Program-made: the position numbers and the translations under genes
The notes under the pieces: model-generated
Told to the model about the DNA's origin: nothing
What the model saw: only the letters and a program-made list of their open reading frames with translations
Databases searched by the model: none
Assembly: GCA_017405115.1 (NCBI GenBank)
Contig: JAFRBA010000205.1
Coordinates: forward strand, 10,743 to 74,742
Source of the DNA: Kiritimatiellia bacterium
Lineage (GTDB): Bacteria; Verrucomicrobiota; Kiritimatiellia; RFP12; UBA1067
DNA length: 64,000 bases
Direction of reading: 5' to 3'
Part shown: positions 1 through 8,681 of the stretch, piece after piece
Position numbering within the stretch: the first letter of the stretch is position 1
Layout of the letters: each line of letters opens with the position of its first letter

Positions 1-1
1 T

Positions 2-1987
2 GGCAGAGTGCTGCAGCACAAGGAACGCTTTGCCGTCACTGGCCAGGTCGTCTCAATATTCCATCGGGACGGTCTGCGCACGATTTCGATCGTCGACGGC
101 AACAACGGCATCACATTCACGGACATGTCGAGCACGGGGCACTGTCGGCATGGAGATATCGTCGACGTCTCAGGCGCGATTGTCAGAAACCCGAAGCTGG
201 GGCAAAACGGCATTACGGCGCATTCGCTTACGGTCATTGGCCACGCGCCGCTTCCGGAGGCAACACCACTCGACTGGAACGAACTCCACCTGGCCAAATC
301 CCTTCCGCAAGAGTTCAAGACTGTCCAAGGAGTCGTTTCGTCCGTCAGACGCGACGATCTCGACGTCCACTGGAACTGGCTCACGCTTCGCGGCAGCACA
401 ATTTCAATGCCCGTGGCGATGCCAGAAGAAGAATACCCCTTCGCGTCGCTGACAAACCTTGTTGACGCGGAGGTCGTCCTGTCTGGCCAGATGAAGCAGT
501 CGTTCTCGATCTTCGCCAAGCGGTATTTCAGCCCGTTTGGGACCAATGGCGTCAGCGTCGTGCGCCCCGCCGGGGATCCATTCTCGGCTCCCTCGCTTGG
601 AACGGGAGACCCGCGTCACAGGCAAACTGTCCGCGCCATGGTCAAGGCAGTCAGCAGAAACCGACTCTACGCACAGGTTGACGCACCCCGGTCGCTACCC
701 TGGCATTTCATCGCCATACACCTTGGCGAAGCGAATCGCGACGTTCATCCCGGAGACATCGTGACAGTTTCCGGGTTCCAGAACCTGACGGGAGCCGACC
801 TCCACTTGGCTGGTGCCGTCGTTCGGCGGGACGGCAGGAAACAGGCTGCCGAAGAAGAGACAAAGGATGTCGGGATGGAGGACCTCTTCACCTCTCCGCT
901 CGGCCTGCGGCAGGTCAGCCAGGCATACCACGGCAAGTTGATCCGCATCTCCGGCACCGTCACCACGACACCGTCCGAATCGCGCAACACCGGCGTGATG
1001 CGACTCAGGAAAGGCGATGTCACCGTCGAGGTCCAGGTCTCCGAAATCGACGCGCGTGGATATGAACGTGCGGAAGAGGGATGCCAAGTTTCGGCAACGG
1101 GTCTCTGCATCGTCGAACTGGAGGGCATAGACGCAGCTACCGCCCTCCCCGTCCACAAGCGCACGCTCATCCTGCCGCGCACGGCGGACGACATACGCGT
1201 CGTCGCGCGTCCGCCGTGGTGGACTCCGCCGCGCCTTATCGCGGTCATCGCGCTCCTCTTCACGCTTCTTGGCGCGGCAATGGCGTGGAACAAGGCGCTC
1301 ATGAAACGCGCACGTCGCCACGGCGAAGAGCTTTTCCGTGAGAAGATCGCCCATGCGGAAGCCGAAGTCAAGGTCGAGGTGCGCACCCGCCTCGCGGTCG
1401 AGCTGCACGACTCGGTCTCGCAGTCTCTCACGGGAGTCGCCCTTCAGATCGACTCGGCCGAGCGTGCGAATGCCGGCGCAAACCGCGCCGTCGCCGGCTT
1501 TCTCTCTCTTGCGCGGCAGATGCTAGGCTCGTGCCGCCGCGAACTGCAAAGCTGCCTGCTCGATCTTCGCAACCGCACGTTCGAGGAGAAGGATCTTTCG
1601 GAGGCGATACGCCGCACCGTCATGCCGCTCTCCGAAAACGCAGACGTCTCAGTGCGCTTCAACGTGCCGCGGGCAGACCTCTCAGACACGACCGTCCACA
1701 CGATCTTGAAGATCATCCGCGAGCTGGTCGTGAACGCCATCCGCCACGGCAATGCGTCTCACGTCAGGATTGCCGGCGAACGCAACGGGGACACACTGCG
1801 GTTTTCCATACGCGACGACGGGCGCGGTTTCGACTCCGCAACGGCGCTCGGGCCTGCGCAAGGGCATTTCGGTCTTCAGGGCATCCGCGAACGAACCAGG
1901 GACTTCGGCGGTTCCGTCGCGGTGGAAAGCGCGCCCGGACACGGCACGAAAGTGCTTGTCACTATGAACACGACAAAGGAAAGCTGA
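2..1987 (+). CDS. Sensor histidine kinase, NarL/DegS type (5' end outside window)
   Basis: Membrane-bound histidine kinase that should phosphorylate the response regulator encoded just downstream. The reading frame is open to the window edge, so the true start lies upstream; the first usable codon is GTG at 8 and residues are counted from it. Residues 1-390 are beta-rich with repeated segments of the type 'G.V......G......V.D', suggestive of tandem OB-like folds and presumably the extracytoplasmic sensor. One membrane helix lies at about 407-427. The HisKA_3 phosphoacceptor segment VELHDSVSQSLTG has His467. The HATPase domain shows NAIRHGNA (about 576), DDGRGFD and GHFGLQGIRER. The stop overlaps the next start by one base (TGATG), giving coupled expression. 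The ligand is unknown. Confidence 0.9.
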   Translation, partial: GRVLQHKERFAVTGQVVSIFHRDGLRTISIVDGNNGITFTDMSSTGHCRHGDIVDVSGAIVRNPKLGQNGITAHSLTVIGHAPLPEATPLDWNELHLAKSLPQEFKTVQGVVSSVRRDDLDVHWNWLTLRGSTISMPVAMPEEEYPFASLTNLVDAEVVLSGQMKQSFSIFAKRYFSPFGTNGVSVVRPAGDPFSAPSLGTGDPRHRQTVRAMVKAVSRNRLYAQVDAPRSLPWHFIAIHLGEANRDVHPGDIVTVSGFQNLTGADLHLAGAVVRRDGRKQAAEEETKDVGMEDLFTSPLGLRQVSQAYHGKLIRISGTVTTTPSESRNTGVMRLRKGDVTVEVQVSEIDARGYERAEEGCQVSATGLCIVELEGIDAATALPVHKRTLILPRTADDIRVVARPPWWTPPRLIAVIALLFTLLGAAMAWNKALMKRARRHGEELFREKIAHAEAEVKVEVRTRLAVELHDSVSQSLTGVALQIDSAERANAGANRAVAGFLSLARQMLGSCRRELQSCLLDLRNRTFEEKDLSEAIRRTVMPLSENADVSVRFNVPRADLSDTTVHTILKIIRELVVNAIRHGNASHVRIAGERNGDTLRFSIRDDGRGFDSATALGPAQGHFGLQGIRERTRDFGGSVAVESAPGHGTKVLVTMNTTKES

Positions 1988-2610
1988 TGGAAAGGAAAAC
2001 TCGCATACTGCTGGCCGACGACCACGTCATCGTGAGGATGGGCGTAGCGGCGGCGATTTCGTTCGAACAGGACATGACGGTTGTCGGCGAGGCGGCGGAC
2101 GGCGAGGACGCCGTGCGGCTGGCGGACGAACTTCTGCCCGACGTCATCGTCATGGACCTCATGATGCCGCGCCTGAGCGGAACGGAGGCGACGTCGCTAA
2201 TCATGAAGGCGCACCAGGAAATTCACATACTCATTCTTACGTCGTTCATCGCGTCCACAGACCTCGGAGCGGCCATACGGGCCGGGGCGAAGGGAGCTCT
2301 TCCAAAGACATCGTCACAAGGCGAGATCATCGCGGCCATCCGAAAGGTCGCAGCGGGGCAGCGCGTCATCAGCAAAGCTCTTGAGCGCGACATTACGCTC
2401 AATCGCCTGTCGCACGACCTGACGGCACGGCAAATCGAGGTCCTATCGTTGGCAGCCCGCGGCTTCACGACGCAGGACATCGCAAACATCCTCGAGATCA
2501 GCCCGAACAGCGTCAAGGACCACATGAAGCTCATCTACCAGCGCCTTGGCACGTCTTCGCGCTCCGAGGCCGTCGCCATGGCCCTTCGCGACGGCATAAT
2601 CAAGGCCTGA
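1987..2610 (+). CDS. LuxR/NarL-family response regulator
   Basis: A 207-residue DNA-binding response regulator, partner of the kinase upstream. The receiver domain (about 5-120) has the acidic pair D11/D12, phospho-acceptor D57 in VIVMDLMMP and the conserved lysine in GALPKTSS. A LuxR-type HTH follows at about 144-200 (LTARQIEVLSLAARGFTTQD). The start is the ATG overlapping the kinase TGA by one base; upstream in-frame ATGs would lie inside the kinase gene and give a non-homologous extension. Its targets are not visible. It is convergent with the neighbouring glycosidase gene, with about 50 bp between stops. Confidence 0.93.
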   Translation: MERKTRILLADDHVIVRMGVAAAISFEQDMTVVGEAADGEDAVRLADELLPDVIVMDLMMPRLSGTEATSLIMKAHQEIHILILTSFIASTDLGAAIRAGAKGALPKTSSQGEIIAAIRKVAAGQRVISKALERDITLNRLSHDLTARQIEVLSLAARGFTTQDIANILEISPNSVKDHMKLIYQRLGTSSRSEAVAMALRDGIIKA

Positions 2611-2660
2611 ACGCCCGATTAAAACCGATTAAGAAAGGCGTTTTGGCAAGTGGCCGCCAT

Positions 2661-4196
2661 TCATGGCAGCGCAACCCTCCTTTCCGTCAAGAGACACGGC
2701 GAGTCGTACACCGGCACGTTGACGAAGGTGACGCCGCCGGAATGGATCAGCATGTCCTGCTTCGGAAACGCATAGACGCTGCCGGTGAACAAGTCCACCC
2801 AGACGGGGTCCTCAAGCGGAGCGCCGTTATAGTTGAACACGGCGGGGCGCGTCTCGAACGAATCGCCCGGCCGTTCGTATGTAAGCGGCCCCTGCCCCTC
2901 CCCAAACGCGCCGGCTGTTCGGCCGGCCAACGTAATGTCGCGCCCATGCGTCCAGAACACGAAAAGCCGATCACCGGATTCCTTGCGGTATTCATAGGTC
3001 GACATGGAGGCGTCCTTCGTGCCGAAGGACGATTCCTTGACGCGGGCAAGCGTGTCGTCGAACACCGCCGCCACGTTCTGCACGGCGTAGTAGGCGCGCT
3101 TGACGGCAATGACCTCCTTGTTCGCGTTTGCCCGGAGAAGGCCCTTCAAGTTGATTTCACGCCCCTTGTGGTTGAAGTCGCAGATCGTGAACACGCTCGA
3201 CTCCACGTCGTGCCCGAGGTCGCCGAGCATCCGGCGCATGTCCCACTTCGCCTGTGAATATTCGCTCCACGCGACGCGGCTCAGCGCGAACTTCGTGGCC
3301 ATCTCGCTCGGGCAGCCGTTTTCCCCCTGGCGCATCTTCGCGGCTGGGTTGTACTTCGCGAGAACGGCCTTCTGCTTCTCCACGTTGGCGTAGGACGACT
3401 CCGGAGCGCACGCGTAGCCGTGGTAGATTATCCAGTCAAAGAGCTTCACGTCCCCGCCCATCGCCTTCAGGCACTTCTCCAGCATCTCAGGATCGTTGTG
3501 CGCAAGCGAAAGCCCCGCAATCCGCGCGTTGGGGACGTTGCGCTTCACGATCTTCGCGGTGCGGACGTTAAACGCCGCTATCGCCTCCGGCGTTTTCTTC
3601 GGCTCGCCGATGTCCGGCTCGTTCCACATCGCCCAGTCGCGGACGCGCCCGGCGAAGTGGCGCGAAATCGCATCCACCCATGCGTCCCACGCCGCAAGCC
3701 CTTCTGCGGACGTCGGGAAGCCCCCCGCGAGGTCCCATCCGCCGCCGCCTTCGTAGACAGGGTTGCCGTAGCCAGTCTCAAGAAGGACGTTCAGGCCCTG
3801 GGCGCGGGCGTAGTCCACGATGTGGTCGAGCCACGCGAAGTCGTACTTGCCCTTCGTCTTCTCGCACTTCGCCCAGCCGGCCTGAAGCCTTATCGTCTTT
3901 ATGCCAAGAGGTGCGAGAAACGTCTTGTACTGGTCGAAATTCGCGAAGTCGCGGTCGAGTGTCTCGCAGCCAAGAGTCCAGTTTGAGCCGCTGATGTCCT
4001 TCACACCGCGCGGCGCAATCGTGCCAACGCAACACATGTTAACGCGAAGCGGCGATTCGACGCGGTCCGGACCGGTCTTCAGCTCGACCGCCGCATCCGC
4101 GGCAAACGCCGCAAAGCAGGCGGCGACAAACAAAAAGCGGCGAAAGAGACCTTTCCGCGCTTTTCCCCTCTTCCTTTTTTCTTCTTCCTTTACCAT
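2661..4196 (-). CDS. Secreted clan GH-A glycosidase (GH39-like), copy 2
   Basis: Exported TIM-barrel glycoside hydrolase, 511 residues, last gene of the CE15 operon. A lysine/arginine-rich N-terminus is followed by a hydrophobic signal core ending near AADA (residue 35). WNEPD with Glu193 is the expected acid/base and Glu292 in QGENGCPSE the expected nucleophile of clan GH-A. The closest relative in the window is the gene at 11196-12758, from which it differs by substitutions throughout. The start has an AGGAGG site. About 23 bases spanning this ribosome site and start match those of the other copy, where they also encode the end of the esterase gene, which marks this copy as the derived duplicate. 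The substrate is probably a xylan-type oligosaccharide (inference); exact GH family uncertain. Confidence 0.82.
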   Translation of the reverse strand: MVKEEEKRKRGKARKGLFRRFLFVAACFAAFAADAAVELKTGPDRVESPLRVNMCCVGTIAPRGVKDISGSNWTLGCETLDRDFANFDQYKTFLAPLGIKTIRLQAGWAKCEKTKGKYDFAWLDHIVDYARAQGLNVLLETGYGNPVYEGGGGWDLAGGFPTSAEGLAAWDAWVDAISRHFAGRVRDWAMWNEPDIGEPKKTPEAIAAFNVRTAKIVKRNVPNARIAGLSLAHNDPEMLEKCLKAMGGDVKLFDWIIYHGYACAPESSYANVEKQKAVLAKYNPAAKMRQGENGCPSEMATKFALSRVAWSEYSQAKWDMRRMLGDLGHDVESSVFTICDFNHKGREINLKGLLRANANKEVIAVKRAYYAVQNVAAVFDDTLARVKESSFGTKDASMSTYEYRKESGDRLFVFWTHGRDITLAGRTAGAFGEGQGPLTYERPGDSFETRPAVFNYNGAPLEDPVWVDLFTGSVYAFPKQDMLIHSGGVTFVNVPVYDSPCLLTERRVALP

Positions 4197-4232
4197 TTCA
4201 GCACCTCCTCTGCTTAATTCAATATTCCTCTC

Positions 4233-5240
4233 TCACACCCCAGCGCTTGAGAGGAACCCTCCGTCGACAGGAACCGTTATTCCCGTGACGAACGACGAAA
4301 CGGAATCATCGAGGAGCCAGTTGACGCAGCCGAGAAGGTCCTGCGCCTCGCCGAAGCGGCCCATGGGCGTGTGGTGCATCACCTGCTCGCCGCGCGGAGA
4401 AAGCCCGCCGTCCGGAGTCATAAGGTATGCGCGCGAGCGTTCGTTCACCATGAAGCCCGGCGCGACGGCGTTCACGCGCACGTGCGCGGGCGCCATGTAC
4501 TGCGCGAAGAACATCGTCCAGTTCGCTATCGCCGCCTTGCTCATCGCGTACGGCGCGACGCGCGTAAGCGGACGGTACGTGTTCATCGACGCAAAGTTGA
4601 GTATCGCGCCTCCGCCCGCCTTCGCCATCTGCAGCCCGAAGATGCGGCTTGGGATGACCGTGCCGAGCGTGTTGATCTCGAGGACCGACCTGAACGCCTC
4701 CATGTCGATGTCGAAGAACCCGCGATCGGCGGGGAGACTGGGAGAACGGGCATCTTGCCCGTTCGCAACGGGCGGGACGCCCGTTGTCCCAGTGGCGATC
4801 ATTGCCACAAGGTCTCTCTCGCAGAACCTCAGCCGAGTGGGCATTGCCTTTACGTTGTTTCCGCCGGCGCCGTTAATGAGGAATCGACACGGCCCCCATT
4901 CCGCCGCGACGCGATCGGCGATGTCGGCAATGGCCTTCTCGTCCGTGACATCTGCCGGTTCAATGCGAACACTGGGCGGGATGCCACCCCTGCTAGGGCA
5001 TCCGCTTCGCGGACGTATCCCCCGAGCGAAGCGAGCCGCACAAGCGGTGGCTACAGGGGTGCCTCCGGCTGGGGGATATGTTGTCCCAGTAATCTCCGCG
5101 GCGACTTTCTCCAGCTTCTCGCGTGTGCGGCCGATCAGGACGACCTTCGCGCCCTGTCTGGCGAGATCCTTGGCTATCGCCGAGCAGAGCGTTCCGCCCG
5201 CGCCGGTGACTACAGCAACTTTGCCTTCACAGTAGTTCAT
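4233..5240 (-). CDS. SDR-family mannonate/fructuronate oxidoreductase-like enzyme with two repeat-encoded insertions
   Basis: Cytoplasmic NAD(P)-dependent short-chain dehydrogenase, 335 residues, where about 275 is usual for the family. The nucleotide motif TGAGGTLC lies near residue 13, the Ser of NFASMNTY and the YAMSK catalytic pair follow, and the C-terminus PVDGGF is typical. Resemblance to the SDR type of D-mannonate oxidoreductase fits a glucuronate pathway with UxaC in the same window. Two segments are foreign: residues 51-90 (TGTTYPPAGG...GGIPPS), encoded exactly by the 120-bp repeat at 4971-5090, and residues 150-168 (TGTTGVPPVANGQDARSPS), encoded exactly by the 57-bp repeat at 4737-4793. 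Both begin and end at codon boundaries. AGGAAA precedes the ATG. Substrate assignment is inference. Confidence 0.85.
   Translation of the reverse strand: MNYCEGKVAVVTGAGGTLCSAIAKDLARQGAKVVLIGRTREKLEKVAAEITGTTYPPAGGTPVATACAARFARGIRPRSGCPSRGGIPPSVRIEPADVTDEKAIADIADRVAAEWGPCRFLINGAGGNNVKAMPTRLRFCERDLVAMIATGTTGVPPVANGQDARSPSLPADRGFFDIDMEAFRSVLEINTLGTVIPSRIFGLQMAKAGGGAILNFASMNTYRPLTRVAPYAMSKAAIANWTMFFAQYMAPAHVRVNAVAPGFMVNERSRAYLMTPDGGLSPRGEQVMHHTPMGRFGEAQDLLGCVNWLLDDSVSSFVTGITVPVDGGFLSSAGV
4737..4793. repeat. 57-bp palindromic repeat inside the SDR gene
   Basis: A self-complementary element of exactly 57 bp. The outer 7-bp arms ACTGGGA/TCCCAGT enclose two perfect hairpins with 9-bp stems and three-base loops (GAACGGGCA-TCT-TGCCCGTTC and CAACGGGCG-GGA-CGCCCGTTG) joined by one G. 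It supplies 19 codons in frame and contains no stop codon in any of the six frames. Confidence 0.9.
4971..5090. repeat. 120-bp repeat with ACTGGG termini inside the SDR gene
   Basis: An element of exactly 120 bp (40 codons) bounded by ACTGGG and CCCAGT, the same ends as the 57-bp repeat in this gene. In coding orientation both open with ACTGGGACAAC. Inside are inverted segments CACCCCTG/CAGGGGTG, near-inverted GTATCCCCC/GGGGGATAT, and small hairpins such as CCGC-TTC-GCGG and CCCT-GCT-AGGG. It has no stop in the SDR frame. Confidence 0.82.
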
Positions 5241-5264
5241 GTCTCATTTCCTCATGTGTGTTTT

Positions 5265-8200
5265 TTACATGCAAGATTTTTCGGTTCGCCGGAGGGATGA
5301 CATTATTGGAATGTCGATGGCACCGCCGAGAACCGTCGCCTTCGCCCACGGGTGCATGGGCTTGCCACTGCGGGCGGCCTTGGCCGGCGGAACAGGAATT
5401 TCCGCCGTCCATAGCCGCCGCGTCGCGTCTGGCTTGAGCGCGACAGACGATCCCGCGTCATCGACTGGATACGGCACAGGGCGGCGTCCGTCGCTGCCGT
5501 AGACCGAGCACGTCACGTCCTCGCAAGGCGCCGCGAGTTTCAGCGTGAACTTCCAGCGACCATCCGCCTCGACGAACGAAAGGTACTGCTCGGGCTCCTC
5601 GACGGCGGCTATGAACGGCAGCGTGAGTCGGTAGCCCCGCTCCCAGAGGCGCAGAGCATTAGCTGAAACGATGTCAGAAGTGACGGGAATCGTGTAAAGC
5701 CCTTTCTGCGGCGTCGTCACATCCCCTGCAAGCCACCGCCCTCCCTTGGACCCCACCGACAGGCTCCACGCCGAATACTTTGCCTTGTTGAGCCTCTCTG
5801 CTCCGGCCAGTTCGAACACGAGCCACCTTGCCGCGGCGGGTATCTTCGTCTTGATGACGGCCGTGCTCTCGATGACGAGAGGCCCCGTCCTCCAGAGTGC
5901 TATGGCAGGCTCGCGAGACGCACACGCCGTCGCGTTCGCAGCCGCTGGCTCCGCCGCATCGCATGCCGGCATCTCGATCTCGTAGAGTTCCGCCGTCCCC
6001 GACTTCAGTCTCGGCATGTCGATGCGCAGCTTGACCGTGCGCAGTGCCTCGGCGAACTTGAACGTCTTCGAAAACTCCGTCGTTTCGGTCTCCGCCGGCT
6101 GCTCGGCCCATTCTCCGTCCCGGCGGATCGAGACTTTCGCAGCTGAAATGTTCGCGCCGAAGAGCCGCAACTCGCGGAAGACGGGCGCGAAGCCGACGAA
6201 CGAAAGTTCAAGCGACGCGGTCTTGCCTGGCTTCGCGCTCCAGGCGACGACATCGAGCGTGCCGTCGAACAGCTTCCGGCTCTTTGAATTTCCGCCCACA
6301 AGCACATCGCCTTTCCGGGCGGACGGCTTTAGCTGGTTGTCGCGTCCGAGGCGCACGCCGTCAAGTGACGCCACTTTCGCAGCGGCGTCTTCATAGGACG
6401 CAAGGCCGCCGTCCATCTTCTCGCTCGTCGCGACGATTGCCTCCAGCGGCGCAAACGAAAACTTCGTGCCGTCGGCGCGGCAGTTGAACGTGCGGCCGCC
6501 GCGGAACTCGTCAAAGCGCCCGTCAATCCCCTTCACCGTCGCACCAAGAGGCTTCGTCGTCATGTTGACGAGCGCGAAGAGCCTCTTCCCGTCCAGCTCC
6601 CAGATTGCGCCCTCAACTTCCGCCGTCTTCACGAGCATCGTGCGGCGGCCGAGGAGGAAGAAATCGGAAAGCCTCTCGACCGATTCGTTCGTAAAGCGGA
6701 CGCCCTCGAAAAGCATCGGCGTGTCGCCGAGGTCGTGGTAGGCGTAGGGGAAGAACGTCCTTACACCGTGGACGAGGAAGTTCCAGGTATGCGTCACGTA
6801 TTCGCGGAACGTCGGGGACAGGCCCGCGGAATAGGAAAAGCAGGTCGGCATGCAGCCTATGCACTTCTCGGGATGTTCGGCCGGACGGAACGCCTCGACG
6901 AACGAGCCGAGTGTGCTGAACTCGCGTCCGTAGACCCGCCGTCCGCTCGCGTCGATGTGCGGATTGATGTACGGGTGCGTTTCGAACCAGTCGGCGCAGT
7001 CGATGAACCTCATGCCGCCGCGCGTGCCGCAGAGAATGACGTGGTACGGATCCTTCTCGGCGGCGTATTCGTAGATGTACTTGAGGTAAATGGGCGAGAC
7101 GTTGCGGCATTCGGGTTCGTCCGAGATGTAGTAGTACGAGCCGTCCGGAGAATCGACGCCCTTGGCGAGAATCTCGTCCAGCTTCGCGAAGTACTCGGCG
7201 CACGGTTTCACGTCCCTCGTCGCCTCCTTGCGCTCGAGTCCTTTGACGAGGCGGTTCGGCTCGATCGTGGCGATGCGCTTGATCTGCAGCGTCTGGTGCA
7301 GGTCATCGGCGTCGTAGCGGCGCTTGAACGCCTCTCCGCCGCGGTAGTATTCGGCGTACATGTTGCGGCGGAAGACGGGTTTCCCGTCGAAGACGAGATT
7401 GCCGTTCTCGATCCACGTCATGTGGCCGGTCGCACGCGGCTCAAGGCGGCGCACCTTGCGCGTCAGCGTTTCGCCGCCGGCCGAGACCGAAAGCGTCGCC
7501 TCCCCGTACGCGAAACCCTTCGTGTCGAAAGAGAACTCTCCGCCGCCGGAAGGGAGCGTCTTCTCGCGGCGGGGAAAGCCCGGCCCCTCAAGAACGAGGG
7601 ATATACCGCCCGGAACGACGGTCTTGACCGTGCCGGAGACGCTGTCCGCGTTCTGCCCCGGATAGAAATTCGCCCTGTACGACGGGGACGAAAAACGGAC
7701 TGCAATCGGCGTGTAGTCGACTGTCACCGGGTACGTGCGCTTCATGGCCGCGCCACCTGCCTTGCGCGTCAGGCGTATGTCACACGGGATGCGTCCGTTT
7801 TCCGGGAAACGCGCAGGCACAATGATCGACGCATCCCCAGCCGCAAGGCTCGCCTTGTTCACTGAGCCAAAGGTCGTTTCGACTTTCACTTCGCCGGGCA
7901 CCGCCGCGAACACAAGAAGCTCCAGGCTGCCGGAGAGCCCGCCTTCGCCTTTGCCGTCGACATGCGCGACGGCGCTCTTGACCCAGACGTCCTCGGCGTC
8001 GGGCCTGGGCGGAAAGCCTCCCATCCTGCGGTAGCGCTCCGCCTCCATAAAACCCTTCTCGAGATCGCTCCAGGCCGAAAAGCCCTCGCCGGGACGCGCC
8101 CTGCCGACATTCACGAGCCAAGTCTTGCCCCACATCGCCTTCCGCGTCATGTAGAACGCGGAAAGCGGTATGCGCACTTCGAGCGTCCAGCCGCCGTCGA

Positions 8201-8669
8201 ACACGCCTACGGCACGGTCGAATTCGGGGCCGTACGGATCGGGACGTATCTGGCCGTTTTCCGAGAAAAACATCGCGTATGTGTCGCCGCGCTGCGCAAA
8301 GACGAACTGGTAGCGTTCGAACGGCGTGCCGTTCGGGCAGAAGTCGATTTCCACAGTATCGGTGAACTTGCTGAATATGCCGTGCTCGGAAGCGACGGCA
8401 AGACGCGCCATGTCGGGCTCGAAGCACTTGACGCCGAAATACAGGCTTTTGCCGTCGGTGACGACTGCAAAAGCCGTGTCGGCCTTGACGACGCGGTTCT
8501 TTTCCCTTGCGAAGCGACGAAAGCCCGTCTCCCACTTCGCCCTGGCCCACGCCGGCTCGTCGAGTCTCCCGTCGATTGCGGGCGGCGTTTCGACGCGGAC
8601 GACATCTGCAGAAGCGGCCCCGCACGACAAGATGGCTGCGACAGAAAGGACTGCGGCTGGAATCTTCAT
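5265..8669 (-). CDS. Large secreted CBM9-domain protein, probable glycosidase
   Basis: Exported protein of 1134 residues. The signal peptide MKIPAAVLSVAAILSCGAASA is followed by a CBM9/DOMON-like sugar-binding domain at about residues 22-215 (IDGRLDEPAW, DTVEIDFCPNG, GWTLEVRIPLSAF). The middle part (about 410-740) contains YYISDEPE and FETHPYI and resembles TIM-barrel glycosidases of clan GH-A in layout; the C-terminal third is beta-rich. No named family is recognised with confidence. I prefer the ATG at 8669 because GAAAGG lies seven bases upstream, while the ATG at 8675 is only one base from it. It sits six to twelve bases after the beta-strand-repeat gene, in the CE15 operon. Confidence 0.75.
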   Translation of the reverse strand: MKIPAAVLSVAAILSCGAASADVVRVETPPAIDGRLDEPAWARAKWETGFRRFAREKNRVVKADTAFAVVTDGKSLYFGVKCFEPDMARLAVASEHGIFSKFTDTVEIDFCPNGTPFERYQFVFAQRGDTYAMFFSENGQIRPDPYGPEFDRAVGVFDGGWTLEVRIPLSAFYMTRKAMWGKTWLVNVGRARPGEGFSAWSDLEKGFMEAERYRRMGGFPPRPDAEDVWVKSAVAHVDGKGEGGLSGSLELLVFAAVPGEVKVETTFGSVNKASLAAGDASIIVPARFPENGRIPCDIRLTRKAGGAAMKRTYPVTVDYTPIAVRFSSPSYRANFYPGQNADSVSGTVKTVVPGGISLVLEGPGFPRREKTLPSGGGEFSFDTKGFAYGEATLSVSAGGETLTRKVRRLEPRATGHMTWIENGNLVFDGKPVFRRNMYAEYYRGGEAFKRRYDADDLHQTLQIKRIATIEPNRLVKGLERKEATRDVKPCAEYFAKLDEILAKGVDSPDGSYYYISDEPECRNVSPIYLKYIYEYAAEKDPYHVILCGTRGGMRFIDCADWFETHPYINPHIDASGRRVYGREFSTLGSFVEAFRPAEHPEKCIGCMPTCFSYSAGLSPTFREYVTHTWNFLVHGVRTFFPYAYHDLGDTPMLFEGVRFTNESVERLSDFFLLGRRTMLVKTAEVEGAIWELDGKRLFALVNMTTKPLGATVKGIDGRFDEFRGGRTFNCRADGTKFSFAPLEAIVATSEKMDGGLASYEDAAAKVASLDGVRLGRDNQLKPSARKGDVLVGGNSKSRKLFDGTLDVVAWSAKPGKTASLELSFVGFAPVFRELRLFGANISAAKVSIRRDGEWAEQPAETETTEFSKTFKFAEALRTVKLRIDMPRLKSGTAELYEIEMPACDAAEPAAANATACASREPAIALWRTGPLVIESTAVIKTKIPAAARWLVFELAGAERLNKAKYSAWSLSVGSKGGRWLAGDVTTPQKGLYTIPVTSDIVSANALRLWERGYRLTLPFIAAVEEPEQYLSFVEADGRWKFTLKLAAPCEDVTCSVYGSDGRRPVPYPVDDAGSSVALKPDATRRLWTAEIPVPPAKAARSGKPMHPWAKATVLGGAIDIPIMSSLRRTEKSCM

Positions 8670-8681
8670 GACCATGCCTTT

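Noticed and set aside
2611..2660. A terminator between the convergent response-regulator and glycosidase genes
   Set aside because: AACGCC and GGCGTT could pair, but the loop is over 20 bases and the T-run is only four, so support is too weak.
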